A DNA stretch of 64,000 bases from CAZKAP01 sp964552195 (GTDB lineage Bacteria > Bacteroidota > Bacteroidia > Flavobacteriales > Flavobacteriaceae): contig CAZKFM010000002.1 of the NCBI GenBank assembly GCA_964552195.1, positions 248,001 through 312,000 of the forward strand, given 5' to 3'. This document shows, piece after piece, positions 44,616 through 53,871 of this stretch (the first letter of the stretch is position 1; each line of letters starts with the position of its first letter). Under the pieces are notes generated by a model. It was not told the DNA's origin. It did no database searches and saw nothing but the letters and a program-made list of their open reading frames with translations. The position numbers were made by a program, and so were the translations under genes.

Positions 44616-45347
44616 TTATGCTTTTGTTGCCACGTAGATGGTGGCGACCCCCAGCGTTTGGGGACGGTTCTCTACGGATATAAACCCCGTTTTACGCAAA
44701 ATATTGTTGAAGGCCTCGCCAAAAGGAAAGGCTGCTGCGGAATCCGATAAATACCGGTAGGCGTGGCGGTCCCGGGACAGCAAACGCCCTATGCCGGGCA
44801 TGATCCATCCGGTGTAAATGCCGTATCCCCAGCGCGCGACCGGATTCACGGGGACTGAGGTTTCCAGGATCACCAGCTTGCCTCCCGGGGCAAGTACACG
44901 GTGGAGTTCGGCCAGGCCTTTTTCCAGGTCCTCGAAATTTCGAACTCCGAACGCTACGGTGGCGGCCTGATAGCTGTCCGATTCCTGCGGGATGTTCTCG
45001 GCATCTCCCTGAAGCATGTTTACCCGGTCCTTTAAATGAGCTTGTACGACTTTTTGCCTCCCAACCTCGAGCATACCTTCGGAGATATCGAGTCCGTCTA
45101 CCTGGGGAATGCCCGCTTTTGCCAGGCTAATGGCCAAGTCCCCCGTGCCTGTGGCCATGTCGAGAACGCGTTTCGGATGGGCTAAAGCGACTTCCCGTAC
45201 TACTTTGCGACGCCATGACTGATCGATGCCGAGACTGATCAGGCGGTTTAACGGGTCGTACGCTCCCGCTATGCCGTCGAACATCTGCTTTACCTGCTTC
45301 TTTTTTCCCTCGCGGGATTCCTTATAGGGAACAACCTTCTTACTCAT
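44616..45347 (-). CDS. ubiE: Demethylmenaquinone methyltransferase UbiE/MenG
   Basis: 243 residues. SAM-binding VLDMATGTGDLAISLAK (about 62), AFGVRNFEDLEKGLAELHRVLAPGG (about 130) and PGIGRLLSRDRHAYRYLSDSAAAFP are UbiE signatures. In flavobacteria it makes menaquinone from demethylmenaquinone, so the respiratory quinone predicted for this organism is menaquinone. Operon with porT. Confidence 0.95.
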   Translation of the reverse strand: MSKKVVPYKESREGKKKQVKQMFDGIAGAYDPLNRLISLGIDQSWRRKVVREVALAHPKRVLDMATGTGDLAISLAKAGIPQVDGLDISEGMLEVGRQKVVQAHLKDRVNMLQGDAENIPQESDSYQAATVAFGVRNFEDLEKGLAELHRVLAPGGKLVILETSVPVNPVARWGYGIYTGWIMPGIGRLLSRDRHAYRYLSDSAAAFPFGEAFNNILRKTGFISVENRPQTLGVATIYVATKA

Positions 45348-45361
45348 AGCATCTAAAACCG

Positions 45362-45369
45362 CAAAGATA
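45362..45369 (-). promoter_or_regulatory. Candidate -7 box (TATCTTTG) of ubiE
   Basis: Exact TAnnTTTG match on the minus strand, ending 14 bases before the ubiE ATG. It is back to back with the trkA -7 box 40 bases away. Confidence 0.6.
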
Positions 45370-45407
45370 GCCCAAGTGGCTCAACCCGACTGATTCTAAA
45401 AAAGGAG

Positions 45408-45415
45408 TAATTTTG
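45408..45415 (+). promoter_or_regulatory. Candidate -7 box (TAATTTTG) of trkA
   Basis: Exact TAnnTTTG match on the plus strand, 42 bases before the trkA ATG at 45458. No TTG at the -33 position. Confidence 0.55.
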
Positions 45416-45457
45416 ACCTTTACGGGGATTCTCCCGGTCATTTTTGGTGACGAAACT

Positions 45458-46804
45458 ATGAAGATAATCATAGCAGGTGCCGGAGAGGTGGGTTTCCATC
45501 TGGCTAAACTGCTTTCTTATGAGGCTCAGGACATTACCCTGATCGATGTGGATAAGGAGCGACTGTCCCATGCCGATAATCACCTGGATATTAAAGTACT
45601 TAGGGGGGATGCCACCTCTTTGGAAGTTCTCAGGGAAGCCCAGGTCGAATCCAGCGATTTGACCATAGGCGTAACGGCCTCTCAAACCACCAATATTACC
45701 CTCTGCCTGCTGGCCAAACAGCTCGGCTCCGCGAAGACGATTGCCCGGGTGAATAACCCCGAATTCATAGACGAAAAGGAGCAACTCCGGTTTCACGAGC
45801 TGGGTATAGACGAACTTATTTCCCCGGAAGAACTCGCCGCCACGGAGATACAGCAAATCCTTAATCAGTCCGCTTTCAATGAGTCGTATGAGTTCGAGGG
45901 TGGACTGCTGACCATGATCGGAGTCTTCCTGCCGGCTACTGCCTCGTTTTGTGGAAAGACCGTGCAGGAATCCGCGGAGGAATTCCCTGAAGTACACTTT
46001 ATGCCGGTAGCACTCAGGCGAAGGGGTACGCAGTACACCATTGTCCCCAGGGGAAACACGGTGTTCAGGGAAGGGGATCACGTGTTTTTTATCACCTCGG
46101 CGGAAGGGGTGGAAGATCTATACAAGCTCACCGGTTTCCAGAAAAAGGAGATTCGCAATGTGATGATACTCGGCGGAGGCAATGTAGGGTTTAAAACCGC
46201 TCGTGACCTTTGCCAACTCCGGTTTAATGTAAAGATGATCGAAAAAGATAAGGACAAAGCCCGGGATATTGCCGACCGCCTGCCCAATCTGCTCGTGGTC
46301 AACGGGGATGGACGGGATGTGGAACTTCTGGATGAAGAGAGCCTGGAGGCCATGGATGCCTTTGTTGCCGTAACCGGGAATTCGGAAACCAACATCATGT
46401 CCTGTCTGGTCGCCAAATCCAAGAAAATCAACAAAACCATTGCCCTGGTGGAGAACATGGACTACTTCCAGCTATCGCAATCCATCGGCATAGATACCCT
46501 CATTAATAAAAAACTGCTCGCGGCCAATACCATTTTCCGTTACGTGAGAAAGGGGCCGGTACTCGCGCTGACCCGACTGACCAATCTGGATGCCGAAATG
46601 CTCGAGTTTGAAATAACCCGGAAGTCTAAGGTCCGGGATCAGGTCATCCGGGAGATGAACTTTCCGAGGGACGCCATCATAGGTGGGGTTATTCGAGATG
46701 GTCAGGGCCAGATTGCCCTGGGAGACTACAAGATCCGAGAAGGAGACAAGGTAGTGGTTTGCGCCCTGCCCAAAGCCATCAAGAAAATCGAAGAGCTCTT
46801 TTGA
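45458..46804 (+). CDS. trkA: Trk potassium uptake regulator TrkA
   Basis: 448 residues from ATG 45458; a longer frame begins 15 codons earlier but the conserved MKIIIAGAGEVGFHLAKLL marks the start of the Rossmann fold. Two tandem RCK_N/RCK_C units: NAD-binding GAGEVG near 6 and GGGNVGFKTA near 231, each followed by a TrkA_C domain. It is the cytosolic gating ring of the Trk channel. TrkH starts 4 bases downstream. Confidence 0.96.
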   Translation: MKIIIAGAGEVGFHLAKLLSYEAQDITLIDVDKERLSHADNHLDIKVLRGDATSLEVLREAQVESSDLTIGVTASQTTNITLCLLAKQLGSAKTIARVNNPEFIDEKEQLRFHELGIDELISPEELAATEIQQILNQSAFNESYEFEGGLLTMIGVFLPATASFCGKTVQESAEEFPEVHFMPVALRRRGTQYTIVPRGNTVFREGDHVFFITSAEGVEDLYKLTGFQKKEIRNVMILGGGNVGFKTARDLCQLRFNVKMIEKDKDKARDIADRLPNLLVVNGDGRDVELLDEESLEAMDAFVAVTGNSETNIMSCLVAKSKKINKTIALVENMDYFQLSQSIGIDTLINKKLLAANTIFRYVRKGPVLALTRLTNLDAEMLEFEITRKSKVRDQVIREMNFPRDAIIGGVIRDGQGQIALGDYKIREGDKVVVCALPKAIKKIEELF

Positions 46805-46808
46805 AACT

Positions 46809-48293
46809 ATGGGTTTGAATTTCAGAATCGTGGTGCATGTCATGGGGGTCCTGCTCCTGTGCAACGGCATCTTCATGCTCTTTGCCTCCGGTATCAGCGC
46901 CATCTACCGGGAGTCCGAATCCATAGGGATTGGGCTCGCTGCCACATCTACCATCATTCTGGGCATAGCCTTCATGTATTTTACCCGGGTTCACCGCCTC
47001 GAGGTCAAGAAACGCGACGGATACCTCATCGTCACCGGCGGATGGATTTTCCTTACCCTGACCGGCCTGCTTCCGTATATGTTCACCGGGACGACTGCCA
47101 CGTTTACTGACGCTTTTTTCGAGACCATTTCGGGTTATACCACCACCGGTGCCACCATCTTCGATTCCATTGAGACCCTGCCCCAGGGCATCCTGTTTTG
47201 GCGAAGTCTCACGCACTGGATCGGGGGCATGGGTATCATCGTACTGGCCATAGCCATACTACCGCTGCTCGGCATCGGCGGTATGCAGCTGTTCGCGGCC
47301 GAGGCGCCGGGACTGGGCGGGGACAAACTTCATCCCCGGATTACGGATACGGCCAAGCGACTGTGGCTTATCTATGTGGTTTACACCATAGCGGAAACCC
47401 TGCTGCTCATGGCCGCGGGCATGACTCCGTTTGATGCAGTTAACCACGCCTTTTCCACCATGTCTACGGGTGGCTTCTCGACCCGGGACAGCAGTGTAGC
47501 CTTCTGGAACGACCAGCCTCTGGTGCAGTACATCATCATGCTATTCATGTTCCTGGCAGGGACGAACTTCGTCGTGAGTTACTATATGTTTACCCGTCAG
47601 TACGACCGGGCCCGACGGGATCAGGAATTCCGGGCCTATGTTAGCTTTATCACTGTATTTACCCTAATGGTATTCCTTACCCTGGTCTTTGCACAGTCGG
47701 TGGAGTGGGTTCCCGGCGAAAGTTGGGGCATGCACGAGAGTCGCTTCCGTCACGCGCTCTTTCAGGTCCTCTCGGTCATTACCACTACGGGCTTCGTTAC
47801 TGCAGATTTTACCAGTTGGGGGCCTTTTCTGATGGTCTTCTTCTTCGGCCTCATGTTCATAGGTGGCAGTTCCGGTTCGACCAGCGGTGGGGTCAAGGTG
47901 ATTCGGCACCTGTTGATTATAAAAAACGGTATGCTGGAGTTTAAGCGAAGTCTGCATCCCAGAGCCGTTATACCCGTTCGTTACAACAAGCGTTCGGTTG
48001 GTGATCAGATCAGCTATAACGTAACCGGGTTCTTCGTGTTGTACATGCTCATATTCCTAATCGGATCTCTTGGGCTCGGACTCATGGGGCTCGACTTCAT
48101 TTCTGCCATAGGCGGCGCCGCCTCTTCCCTTGGGAATGTGGGCCCGGCCCTGGGCGTGCTGAACCCGGTGAGCACGTATAGCGTGCTTGCCGATACCGCC
48201 AAATGGTGGTGTGGTGGCCTTATGCTATTGGGGAGGCTCGAACTCTTTACCGTCCTCATCCTCTTCAGTCCGGACTTCTGGAAGCGGTTTTAA
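46809..48293 (+). CDS. trkH: Trk potassium uptake channel TrkH
   Basis: 494 residues with about ten to twelve membrane helices in four M1-P-M2-like repeats. The selectivity-loop stretches GYTTTGATIF, STGGFSTRD, TTTGFVTADF and GNVGPALGVL each carry the conserved Gly. It imports K+ together with TrkA. It ends convergent with the histidine kinase gene, overlapping by 29 bases; this is the left edge of the lower-G+C island. Confidence 0.95.
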   Translation: MGLNFRIVVHVMGVLLLCNGIFMLFASGISAIYRESESIGIGLAATSTIILGIAFMYFTRVHRLEVKKRDGYLIVTGGWIFLTLTGLLPYMFTGTTATFTDAFFETISGYTTTGATIFDSIETLPQGILFWRSLTHWIGGMGIIVLAIAILPLLGIGGMQLFAAEAPGLGGDKLHPRITDTAKRLWLIYVVYTIAETLLLMAAGMTPFDAVNHAFSTMSTGGFSTRDSSVAFWNDQPLVQYIIMLFMFLAGTNFVVSYYMFTRQYDRARRDQEFRAYVSFITVFTLMVFLTLVFAQSVEWVPGESWGMHESRFRHALFQVLSVITTTGFVTADFTSWGPFLMVFFFGLMFIGGSSGSTSGGVKVIRHLLIIKNGMLEFKRSLHPRAVIPVRYNKRSVGDQISYNVTGFFVLYMLIFLIGSLGLGLMGLDFISAIGGAASSLGNVGPALGVLNPVSTYSVLADTAKWWCGGLMLLGRLELFTVLILFSPDFWKRF

Positions 48294-49575
48294 TGGTATA
48301 ATTCTCTTCCGTGGGGCTTTGGACCGTATTAAAACACAACTCAAAATGATGCAGATTGTCGGTAGTTCTGTAGCTCAGGTCCATAAAGCAAAGTGAGCTG
48401 ATCTTCTTACAAATAGCGAGTCCAAGGCCCAGACCTGATGTGTGGGAAAGAGATCTGGAGAAACGCGTGAATACTTTCTCAGGGGGAATTTGTGACGTAG
48501 GTCCGGTGTTGGTGATCCTCATGGCCTCAGCGGTCAGGGAGATCCTGATTTCGCCCCCGTCTTCGTTGTGCTGAATAGCATTCTTGATCAAATTGACTAA
48601 AAGGATACGACTCAATTCTGCATCACCCTTAATCCGGACTTCTTCCAGTTCTTGATTTACCCTTAGTTTACGGTATGCTATCATTTCCTCGAGGTCTCCC
48701 AGGATCTCCAGGGTCATTCCGCGTACATCAATGGAATCAGAACAGCGAAATTCCTGGTTGTTGATACGTGAGATTAGGGTCAGGGACTTTCCAATTCGCG
48801 AGAGCCGGTTGGCTTCGTTGTAGATGGTCTTTACCTGTTTAAGTTGATCTTCATTTAATGACGAACTATCCAATAGGTTAACGGCCTTGTTGCGAACTAC
48901 TGCTAAGGGAGTTTGTATTTCATGGGCTATGTTCTCATTGAGTTCTTTCAGGTTTTCGTAATCCTTTTCCACCCGATCCATTAAGAGGCTTATTACCTGA
49001 TTAAGCTCTGTGAATTCCCCTATATCGGTGGTTTCCCAATCTACCTTTTTCCTTTCCCTCAGGTCGTAATTCCGAATCTGAGCGAGGTTGGTAAAGAAAG
49101 GCCTAAACGCCCATCGGTAAATCCGCTGATTAATCAGGAAAATTCCAACGGCCAGCAGGAACATGATTAAGGCCGTGTATCCAAAGAGCCAGACGATTAG
49201 CGCCTGGGGTTCTAATAGTATGTGCTTGAGTACGACACGTGTGTTTCCCTTAGCATCCGGCACGGTGAATTCATACAGGCGGTAAGGAACCATGTCGTCC
49301 TTCATGTTGTCGTATATCAGGGTGTCGCGGTAGTGATTGGTCCTGGTTAGTTGAACCTCATATTGAGGGTAGGTTCCCAGAACGTAATCCGAAGATTGAA
49401 AGGGGGGGACGGTGCCCCAATTGTATTTGATCCGTTGACCCTCGTGTCGGAGCAGTTCGTTTACTTCGCGATTCACCAGATAAACGATGAGGTAATAATC
49501 GGCCAGGATCATCAGGGGAAAAAGAAGGGAAACCAGGATAAGGTAAGCTCGATTCGTTTTGTATAGCAATTTCAT
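48265..49575 (-). CDS. Membrane sensor histidine kinase
   Basis: 436 residues: two membrane helices (about 9-32 and 126-150) enclosing a periplasmic sensor of about 90 residues, a short linker, HisKA with His in NIAHEIQTPLAVV (about 220), N box LVNLIKNAIQHNEDGG and GLGLGLAICKK. The phospho-acceptor motif HEIQTP is of the usual type. Translated from an overlap with its response regulator (4 bases). The signal is unknown. It faces the V-type ATPase operon across the regulator. Confidence 0.93.
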   Translation of the reverse strand: MKLLYKTNRAYLILVSLLFPLMILADYYLIVYLVNREVNELLRHEGQRIKYNWGTVPPFQSSDYVLGTYPQYEVQLTRTNHYRDTLIYDNMKDDMVPYRLYEFTVPDAKGNTRVVLKHILLEPQALIVWLFGYTALIMFLLAVGIFLINQRIYRWAFRPFFTNLAQIRNYDLRERKKVDWETTDIGEFTELNQVISLLMDRVEKDYENLKELNENIAHEIQTPLAVVRNKAVNLLDSSSLNEDQLKQVKTIYNEANRLSRIGKSLTLISRINNQEFRCSDSIDVRGMTLEILGDLEEMIAYRKLRVNQELEEVRIKGDAELSRILLVNLIKNAIQHNEDGGEIRISLTAEAMRITNTGPTSQIPPEKVFTRFSRSLSHTSGLGLGLAICKKISSLCFMDLSYRTTDNLHHFELCFNTVQSPTEENYTIKTASRSPD

Positions 49576-50252
49576 TCCAAATCAGTGAATTTATAGCCTA
49601 CACTGTAAATCGATTTAATATAGTCTTTCCCGTTTAAGTTGGCAATTTTCTTTCTGAGATTGGCGATATGGGTGTATACGAAGTCAAACGAGTCCAGGTT
49701 TTCGATATGGTCGCCCCAGAGGTGTTCAGCCAGGGCCTCCTTGGTGAGGAGACGATTGGGATTGACCATAAAAAAGTGAATGATTTCGAATTCCTTTCGA
49801 GTCAGTTTCGCAGGCTTTCCGTGAACCCGAAGTTCGAACTCATCCGGACGGATAGTGATCTCATTGAAATGCAGATCCATGTTGCCCTTTTGAGCTTTTC
49901 GACGGAAAAGGGCCTTAATGCGGGCGTTGAGCTCTGAAAGGAAAAAGGGTTTGGTCAGGTAATCATCAGCCCCCAATTCCAGAGCTTTTATTCGTTCCTG
50001 TACGTCCTCTCTGGCAGAAATCACGATGATACCTGTATCCAGCTTTTCCTTTTTTACGTTTCGGATGATATCCAGCCCGCTTCCATAGGGCAATACCAGA
50101 TCAACAATCAGGATATCGTACGGATAGGCGATGATTTTTGCGTAAGCCGCCCTGTAATCCGAGGCTATTTCGCAGACATTGCCCTCCTTATTCAGAAAGA
50201 CCTGTATGTCTTTTTGAAGTTCTTCATTGTCTTCGATGATCAGAATCTTCAC
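49572..50252 (-). CDS. OmpR-family response regulator
   Basis: 226 residues: receiver domain (IIEDNEEL, phospho-acceptor Asp in LIVDLVLPYG, Thr/Ser in VISAREDV, Lys in LTKPF) and a C-terminal winged helix (KLTRKEFEIIHFFM, YSVGYKFTD). Cognate of the kinase at 48265. It starts 107 bases downstream of the ATPase K gene on the same strand. Whether it controls the ATPase is not shown by any site I can see. Confidence 0.94.
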   Translation of the reverse strand: MKILIIEDNEELQKDIQVFLNKEGNVCEIASDYRAAYAKIIAYPYDILIVDLVLPYGSGLDIIRNVKKEKLDTGIIVISAREDVQERIKALELGADDYLTKPFFLSELNARIKALFRRKAQKGNMDLHFNEITIRPDEFELRVHGKPAKLTRKEFEIIHFFMVNPNRLLTKEALAEHLWGDHIENLDSFDFVYTHIANLRKKIANLNGKDYIKSIYSVGYKFTDLE

Positions 50253-50358
50253 TTTGCCTGGTTTATTACAAGATACCTGGTCTCCACCAAAAAAGACTAC
50301 CTCGCCATTGAACTGACCGGTTTACGGCCAGAACAAAATATCGGTCTGATCAACACAT

Positions 50359-50838
50359 CTAGACCTCGGGCAGCCCCGTTATGGTAAAGATCATAACAAA
50401 AAGGGCAACGGTTTCGACTATGCCGATGGTCATTATGTACTTTGCTGTATCCTTGGCTCCAGCAGCTACTGCATCACAGGCCCGGGCTCCAGTTTTACCC
50501 TGATAAATGGCCGAACCGGCTATGGCTGCGCCTGAAACCAGTCCAATGACAATCTGCCAGGGATAAGAATCCGGAGGGAGGTTGGCGCCGGCAATTTCAT
50601 TTTTGAGAATCATGCCATAAATCACCTGGGAAAGAGGGGCACCCACAAAAATAAGCAGGGCTGCGGCTGACTTTTTTCCGCTGATCAGCATCTTTTTCCA
50701 GGCTCCTATGGCTGCCATGCCGGCTATTCCTGTGCCAATAGCCGATCCAATGGAGGCGATACTTAGCGACATACCCATATCCCCCAATCCCCCAACGGTT
50801 GTCAGCATTAGCGATAAATCTGTAATTCCAAAATTCAC
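50359..50838 (-). CDS. atpK: V-type ATPase proteolipid (rotor ring) subunit K
   Basis: 159 residues with four membrane helices, i.e. a fused pair of hairpins. The second helix has Ser70-Gln71-x-x-Tyr74, and the second hairpin has Gln113 (YQGKTGARA) and Glu142 (GIVETVALF). Compared with the Na+-binding NtpK of Enterococcus hirae (Thr64-Gln65, Tyr68, Gln110, Glu139) the spacing from Gln65 to Tyr68 and from Gln110 to Glu139 is identical. This predicts Na+ coupling. Last gene of the ATPase operon, overlapping subunit I by 4 bases. Confidence 0.95.
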   Translation of the reverse strand: MNFGITDLSLMLTTVGGLGDMGMSLSIASIGSAIGTGIAGMAAIGAWKKMLISGKKSAAALLIFVGAPLSQVIYGMILKNEIAGANLPPDSYPWQIVIGLVSGAAIAGSAIYQGKTGARACDAVAAGAKDTAKYIMTIGIVETVALFVMIFTITGLPEV

Positions 50839-52694
50839 GTTCCTTCAGTTTTAGTTATTGATTGTTTATGTAGTCCTCTAAATGCCTGAACAACCCGCTC
50901 CGGGTACTTTAGTCTGAAAGGACGATAGGCGATTCCGGAGAACTGCACGCCCAACTGTCCTGAGAATTCAAGCATATTAAGTCGTATTCCATGAACCATT
51001 ACGGCCATGAGAGCTAGTGCGATATTCAGGCCGTGACCCAGGCACAGGGCAATAATCAGTGCGATGTGTTCCCAGAGGCTAGGATCTTGATTCAGGCTAG
51101 GAAGTATCATGTTGTTAAAACTGGCCGCCACCCATGCCGTAGCCATGCCCACTGCGAACAAACGAACGTAGGACACGATATCGGAAAAGCTGTTTATTAA
51201 GTCAAACGGTAGATTGGTCATAGCGCCTGCAAGCGACCCTCCGGGTCGTCTGCTCTCAAATGATCCCAGGATTACCAGGCAGCCACCTGCGATCATTAGC
51301 CCGAACCCCCAGGAGGGCATCTCCATTCCGAGCACGAGTTGTTGGGTAAGTAAGAATAAGCCCCAGATGAGCGCGATCCAGCCCAGTTCGCGCAAGGCCC
51401 GTATGGAATTGATGTACATAATAAGCCGAACCAGGCGTGCCAGAGACAGATGCACTGCACCAATGATAAACGTTAGGTGCATCAGGATATCCGCATTGTC
51501 CTGTCCAAAACTTGCAATACCTTTTACTATGAATGATTTGAGTAAGGGGATTTCAGCGAGTTCTCGGGAACCGAAATACGTTCCGCTGAGTGCCCCCCAG
51601 ACTATAGTTCCAATACTCAAAACCAAACTGAGGCTGCGCGCCTGTGGGGTGAATTTCTTCCAGAGCAGCAGAGTTGATATTAGGAATAAGGCACCATAAC
51701 CGGCGTCTCCGACAAGCATGGCGAAAAAGAGCACGAATGCGAAGAGGAAAAACACGGAAACATCCATTTCTTTATATCCGGGAATGATGTCGATGAATTT
51801 CATCAGGGGTTCAATGGTTCTTATCCATCTTGGGTTGCGTATGTAAACGGGGACGATTTCGGGATTATCCGGCTCGTTGTAAGCGTACCCCCAGGAATGA
51901 GCTGATGCTAATTCTTCAAAAGAAGCGATGCTGTCCGAAGGAATATAGCCATGGACGTAACAAATTTTTTCATCTATCTCCTGAACCCCGTCAAAAGCGA
52001 GTCGGGCCTGTCTGAGTTCGTCTATTTCCTCCCGATGTTGCTCGTATTCCTGAATCCGATGGGCTTGCTGTTTGAGGAAACTCAGAAATACACCCTGCTG
52101 TCTCTTCCGTTTATGGAGTTGTTCCTGAATTTCCCCGAACGACATTTTGGGCAGGAATACTTCTTTTTCTTCCAGCCGCGCGGACTGTTCCCGCGACACC
52201 AGGACCATAGGATATCTCCCCTTACTTTTTCGAAGTCGTACAATAGTTCTGCTTTCACCCGGGACTTCCTTATACGGTCGTTCAAGCAGGTATAAGCGCA
52301 AATACAGGCCCTTTGTACCCAAATACGCGATATCATTGGCATTAGAGTCTTCTCCCCAGAATCGATAAACCTCTTCTTGCTTGAGAAGCTCTTCCAATTG
52401 TTGTTCGACTTTGTCGAGTGCTTTACTTATCGTCAGGATTCGATGAGTAGATGAAGAAGCGCTGAATGGAGTATGGGTATCTCGAGTCTTTTTATTTTTC
52501 TTCGAATCGTACCGACCCAATATCTGAAGTACCTTGTCTACATCCTCAATGAGCGGATCATAGGGAGAGGGACTACGCTCCTGCGAAGAAGCAAGGCTCA
52601 AGTCAACAACACCGAGTTCCCCGAGTAATCGGATCAACTTTTCCCGCTCCCGGGAAGAGGTAAAGACATAAAGCTCCTTCATCGATACGATCAC
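50835..52694 (-). CDS. atpI: V-type ATPase subunit I
   Basis: 619 residues: a cytoplasmic N-terminal half with coiled coils (about 1-290) and a membrane half of about seven helices (about 320-600), ending HGIRLNMLEFSGQLG near 590. It forms the ion half-channels against the K ring and anchors the peripheral stalks. A conserved Arg essential for pumping should lie in the penultimate helices (VSYVRLFAVGMATAW, about 515). Overlaps both neighbours by 4 bases. Confidence 0.93.
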   Translation of the reverse strand: MIVSMKELYVFTSSREREKLIRLLGELGVVDLSLASSQERSPSPYDPLIEDVDKVLQILGRYDSKKNKKTRDTHTPFSASSSTHRILTISKALDKVEQQLEELLKQEEVYRFWGEDSNANDIAYLGTKGLYLRLYLLERPYKEVPGESRTIVRLRKSKGRYPMVLVSREQSARLEEKEVFLPKMSFGEIQEQLHKRKRQQGVFLSFLKQQAHRIQEYEQHREEIDELRQARLAFDGVQEIDEKICYVHGYIPSDSIASFEELASAHSWGYAYNEPDNPEIVPVYIRNPRWIRTIEPLMKFIDIIPGYKEMDVSVFFLFAFVLFFAMLVGDAGYGALFLISTLLLWKKFTPQARSLSLVLSIGTIVWGALSGTYFGSRELAEIPLLKSFIVKGIASFGQDNADILMHLTFIIGAVHLSLARLVRLIMYINSIRALRELGWIALIWGLFLLTQQLVLGMEMPSWGFGLMIAGGCLVILGSFESRRPGGSLAGAMTNLPFDLINSFSDIVSYVRLFAVGMATAWVAASFNNMILPSLNQDPSLWEHIALIIALCLGHGLNIALALMAVMVHGIRLNMLEFSGQLGVQFSGIAYRPFRLKYPERVVQAFRGLHKQSITKTEGT

Positions 52695-53302
52695 AGTACT
52701 TGGTTTTGTCGTTCTTTCAGTCTTTTCATCAGTTTGGCGCTAGCTATAGCCAATCTCTCAACATCGCCGAGATAGGCCGCGATTCTTCGAATATGTTCTT
52801 CAGCCTGGGGTATAAATATTTCTTTGAGCGCGTTTTCCATTCGCCTGGCTTCTGCCAGTTCAGCGGTGAGCCTTTCCACATTGCGCCGTTCCAAATCAAG
52901 TTGGGCCTGACGGGTAACTTGCCCCCTGAGGTGAAGGGTGACGGCATCGGTCCAAAGCTGGGTATTGTTCAGATCGGGTTCATGTTCCTCAAATTCCAAG
53001 GCATGGAAACGGCTCAGCGTCACACCCGCGACTTCTTCTTCTGTGCTGTGCACAGCATTGATAACTAATCCCGGCAATTTTTCGGAGGGCAATTCGGCCA
53101 TAACACCGGCCCATTCTTTGGCACTGTCTTTTTGGTGCCTGAGTTCATCGCTAATCTGCTGGATCTTCTTTTCTGTGCGCCTCACTTCTTTTTTTAGTTG
53201 TTGCACTTTCACTTCGAATACAGGAAGTGCGGCACGATAGTCTCGAAGATCTGTCTTGAGACTCGTTAGCGTATTCTTGTTTAATGGAAGTTTATCGCTC
53301 AT
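52691..53302 (-). CDS. atpD: V-type ATPase subunit D (central shaft)
   Basis: 203 residues, mostly alpha-helical with long coiled coils at both ends (LKTDLRDYRAALPVFEVKVQQ and the LAIASAKLMKRLKER C-terminus), the D-subunit pattern of a rotating shaft inside the A3B3 ring. Short overlaps with both neighbours. Confidence 0.85.
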   Translation of the reverse strand: MSDKLPLNKNTLTSLKTDLRDYRAALPVFEVKVQQLKKEVRRTEKKIQQISDELRHQKDSAKEWAGVMAELPSEKLPGLVINAVHSTEEEVAGVTLSRFHALEFEEHEPDLNNTQLWTDAVTLHLRGQVTRQAQLDLERRNVERLTAELAEARRMENALKEIFIPQAEEHIRRIAAYLGDVERLAIASAKLMKRLKERQNQVL

Positions 53303-53871
53303 ACCTCGACCGAGTTGATGTGTGCCAGGTAGTTTCTATATCCGCTGCGCGCTTCAAACGACCAGAGTCTTTCAAGAATTAATAATTGTATTTTATACAC
53401 AAGGAGCGCCTCAAATCCGGAATAAATGCCTGCGGCCAGTTCTTCCAGGTTATCCCACATAAATCGGAGCAACTCTACCTCGTTTTCTAGAGGATTGCCC
53501 ATCAGTTCGGGAAGACCATGAATCATGACTATTTGAGTCTCACCGTCATATGTGGACTTTCTATAGGCGAATAAATCCTTTCTTAAGTTCCACATAAAGT
53601 ACGCGTATTCCGAAAGTAGCTTGTGCTCAGATTTTCTGAACGAATCCTGGTGCAAACTGTCTAAGTCGAGCCCGAGCAGAAGTTCCTGCCGTTCCCCACG
53701 TATATATTTGGACGCTTCATGATTAAGGGCCTCGGAGATTTGCAGTTCAGCCTCAGGGACGCCCGTGTACTTCTGAAGTAGGGACTCTACATGTACCCGG
53801 GTGGAACCTGACTGCTCAAACCGAAGTTCGGGCAGGCTGCTCATTAAGTATTCGAGGTCTCCGGGGATCAT
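53299..53871 (-). CDS. DUF2764-like protein of the V-type ATPase operon
   Basis: 190 residues, helical, no membrane segment. The start YLMSSLPELRFEQSG and the WNLRKDLFAYRK stretch resemble DUF2764 proteins, which sit in V-type ATPase operons of Bacteroidota in place of the C subunit. It is shorter than typical members (about 280). It could link shaft and rotor ring, but I infer that from position. Overlaps subunits E and D by 4 bases. Confidence 0.6.
   Translation of the reverse strand: MIPGDLEYLMSSLPELRFEQSGSTRVHVESLLQKYTGVPEAELQISEALNHEASKYIRGERQELLLGLDLDSLHQDSFRKSEHKLLSEYAYFMWNLRKDLFAYRKSTYDGETQIVMIHGLPELMGNPLENEVELLRFMWDNLEELAAGIYSGFEALLVYKIQLLILERLWSFEARSGYRNYLAHINSVEV

Noticed and set aside
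45353..46081. 242-codon open frame on the minus strand under trkA
   Set aside because: Antisense to trkA, with no motif; it also crosses the divergent promoter region.
50253..50358. Terminator between the ATPase operon and the response regulator gene
   Set aside because: Only an imperfect hairpin (CTGACCGG/CGGCCAG region) without a T-run is present, so read-through into the regulator cannot be excluded and no terminator is called.
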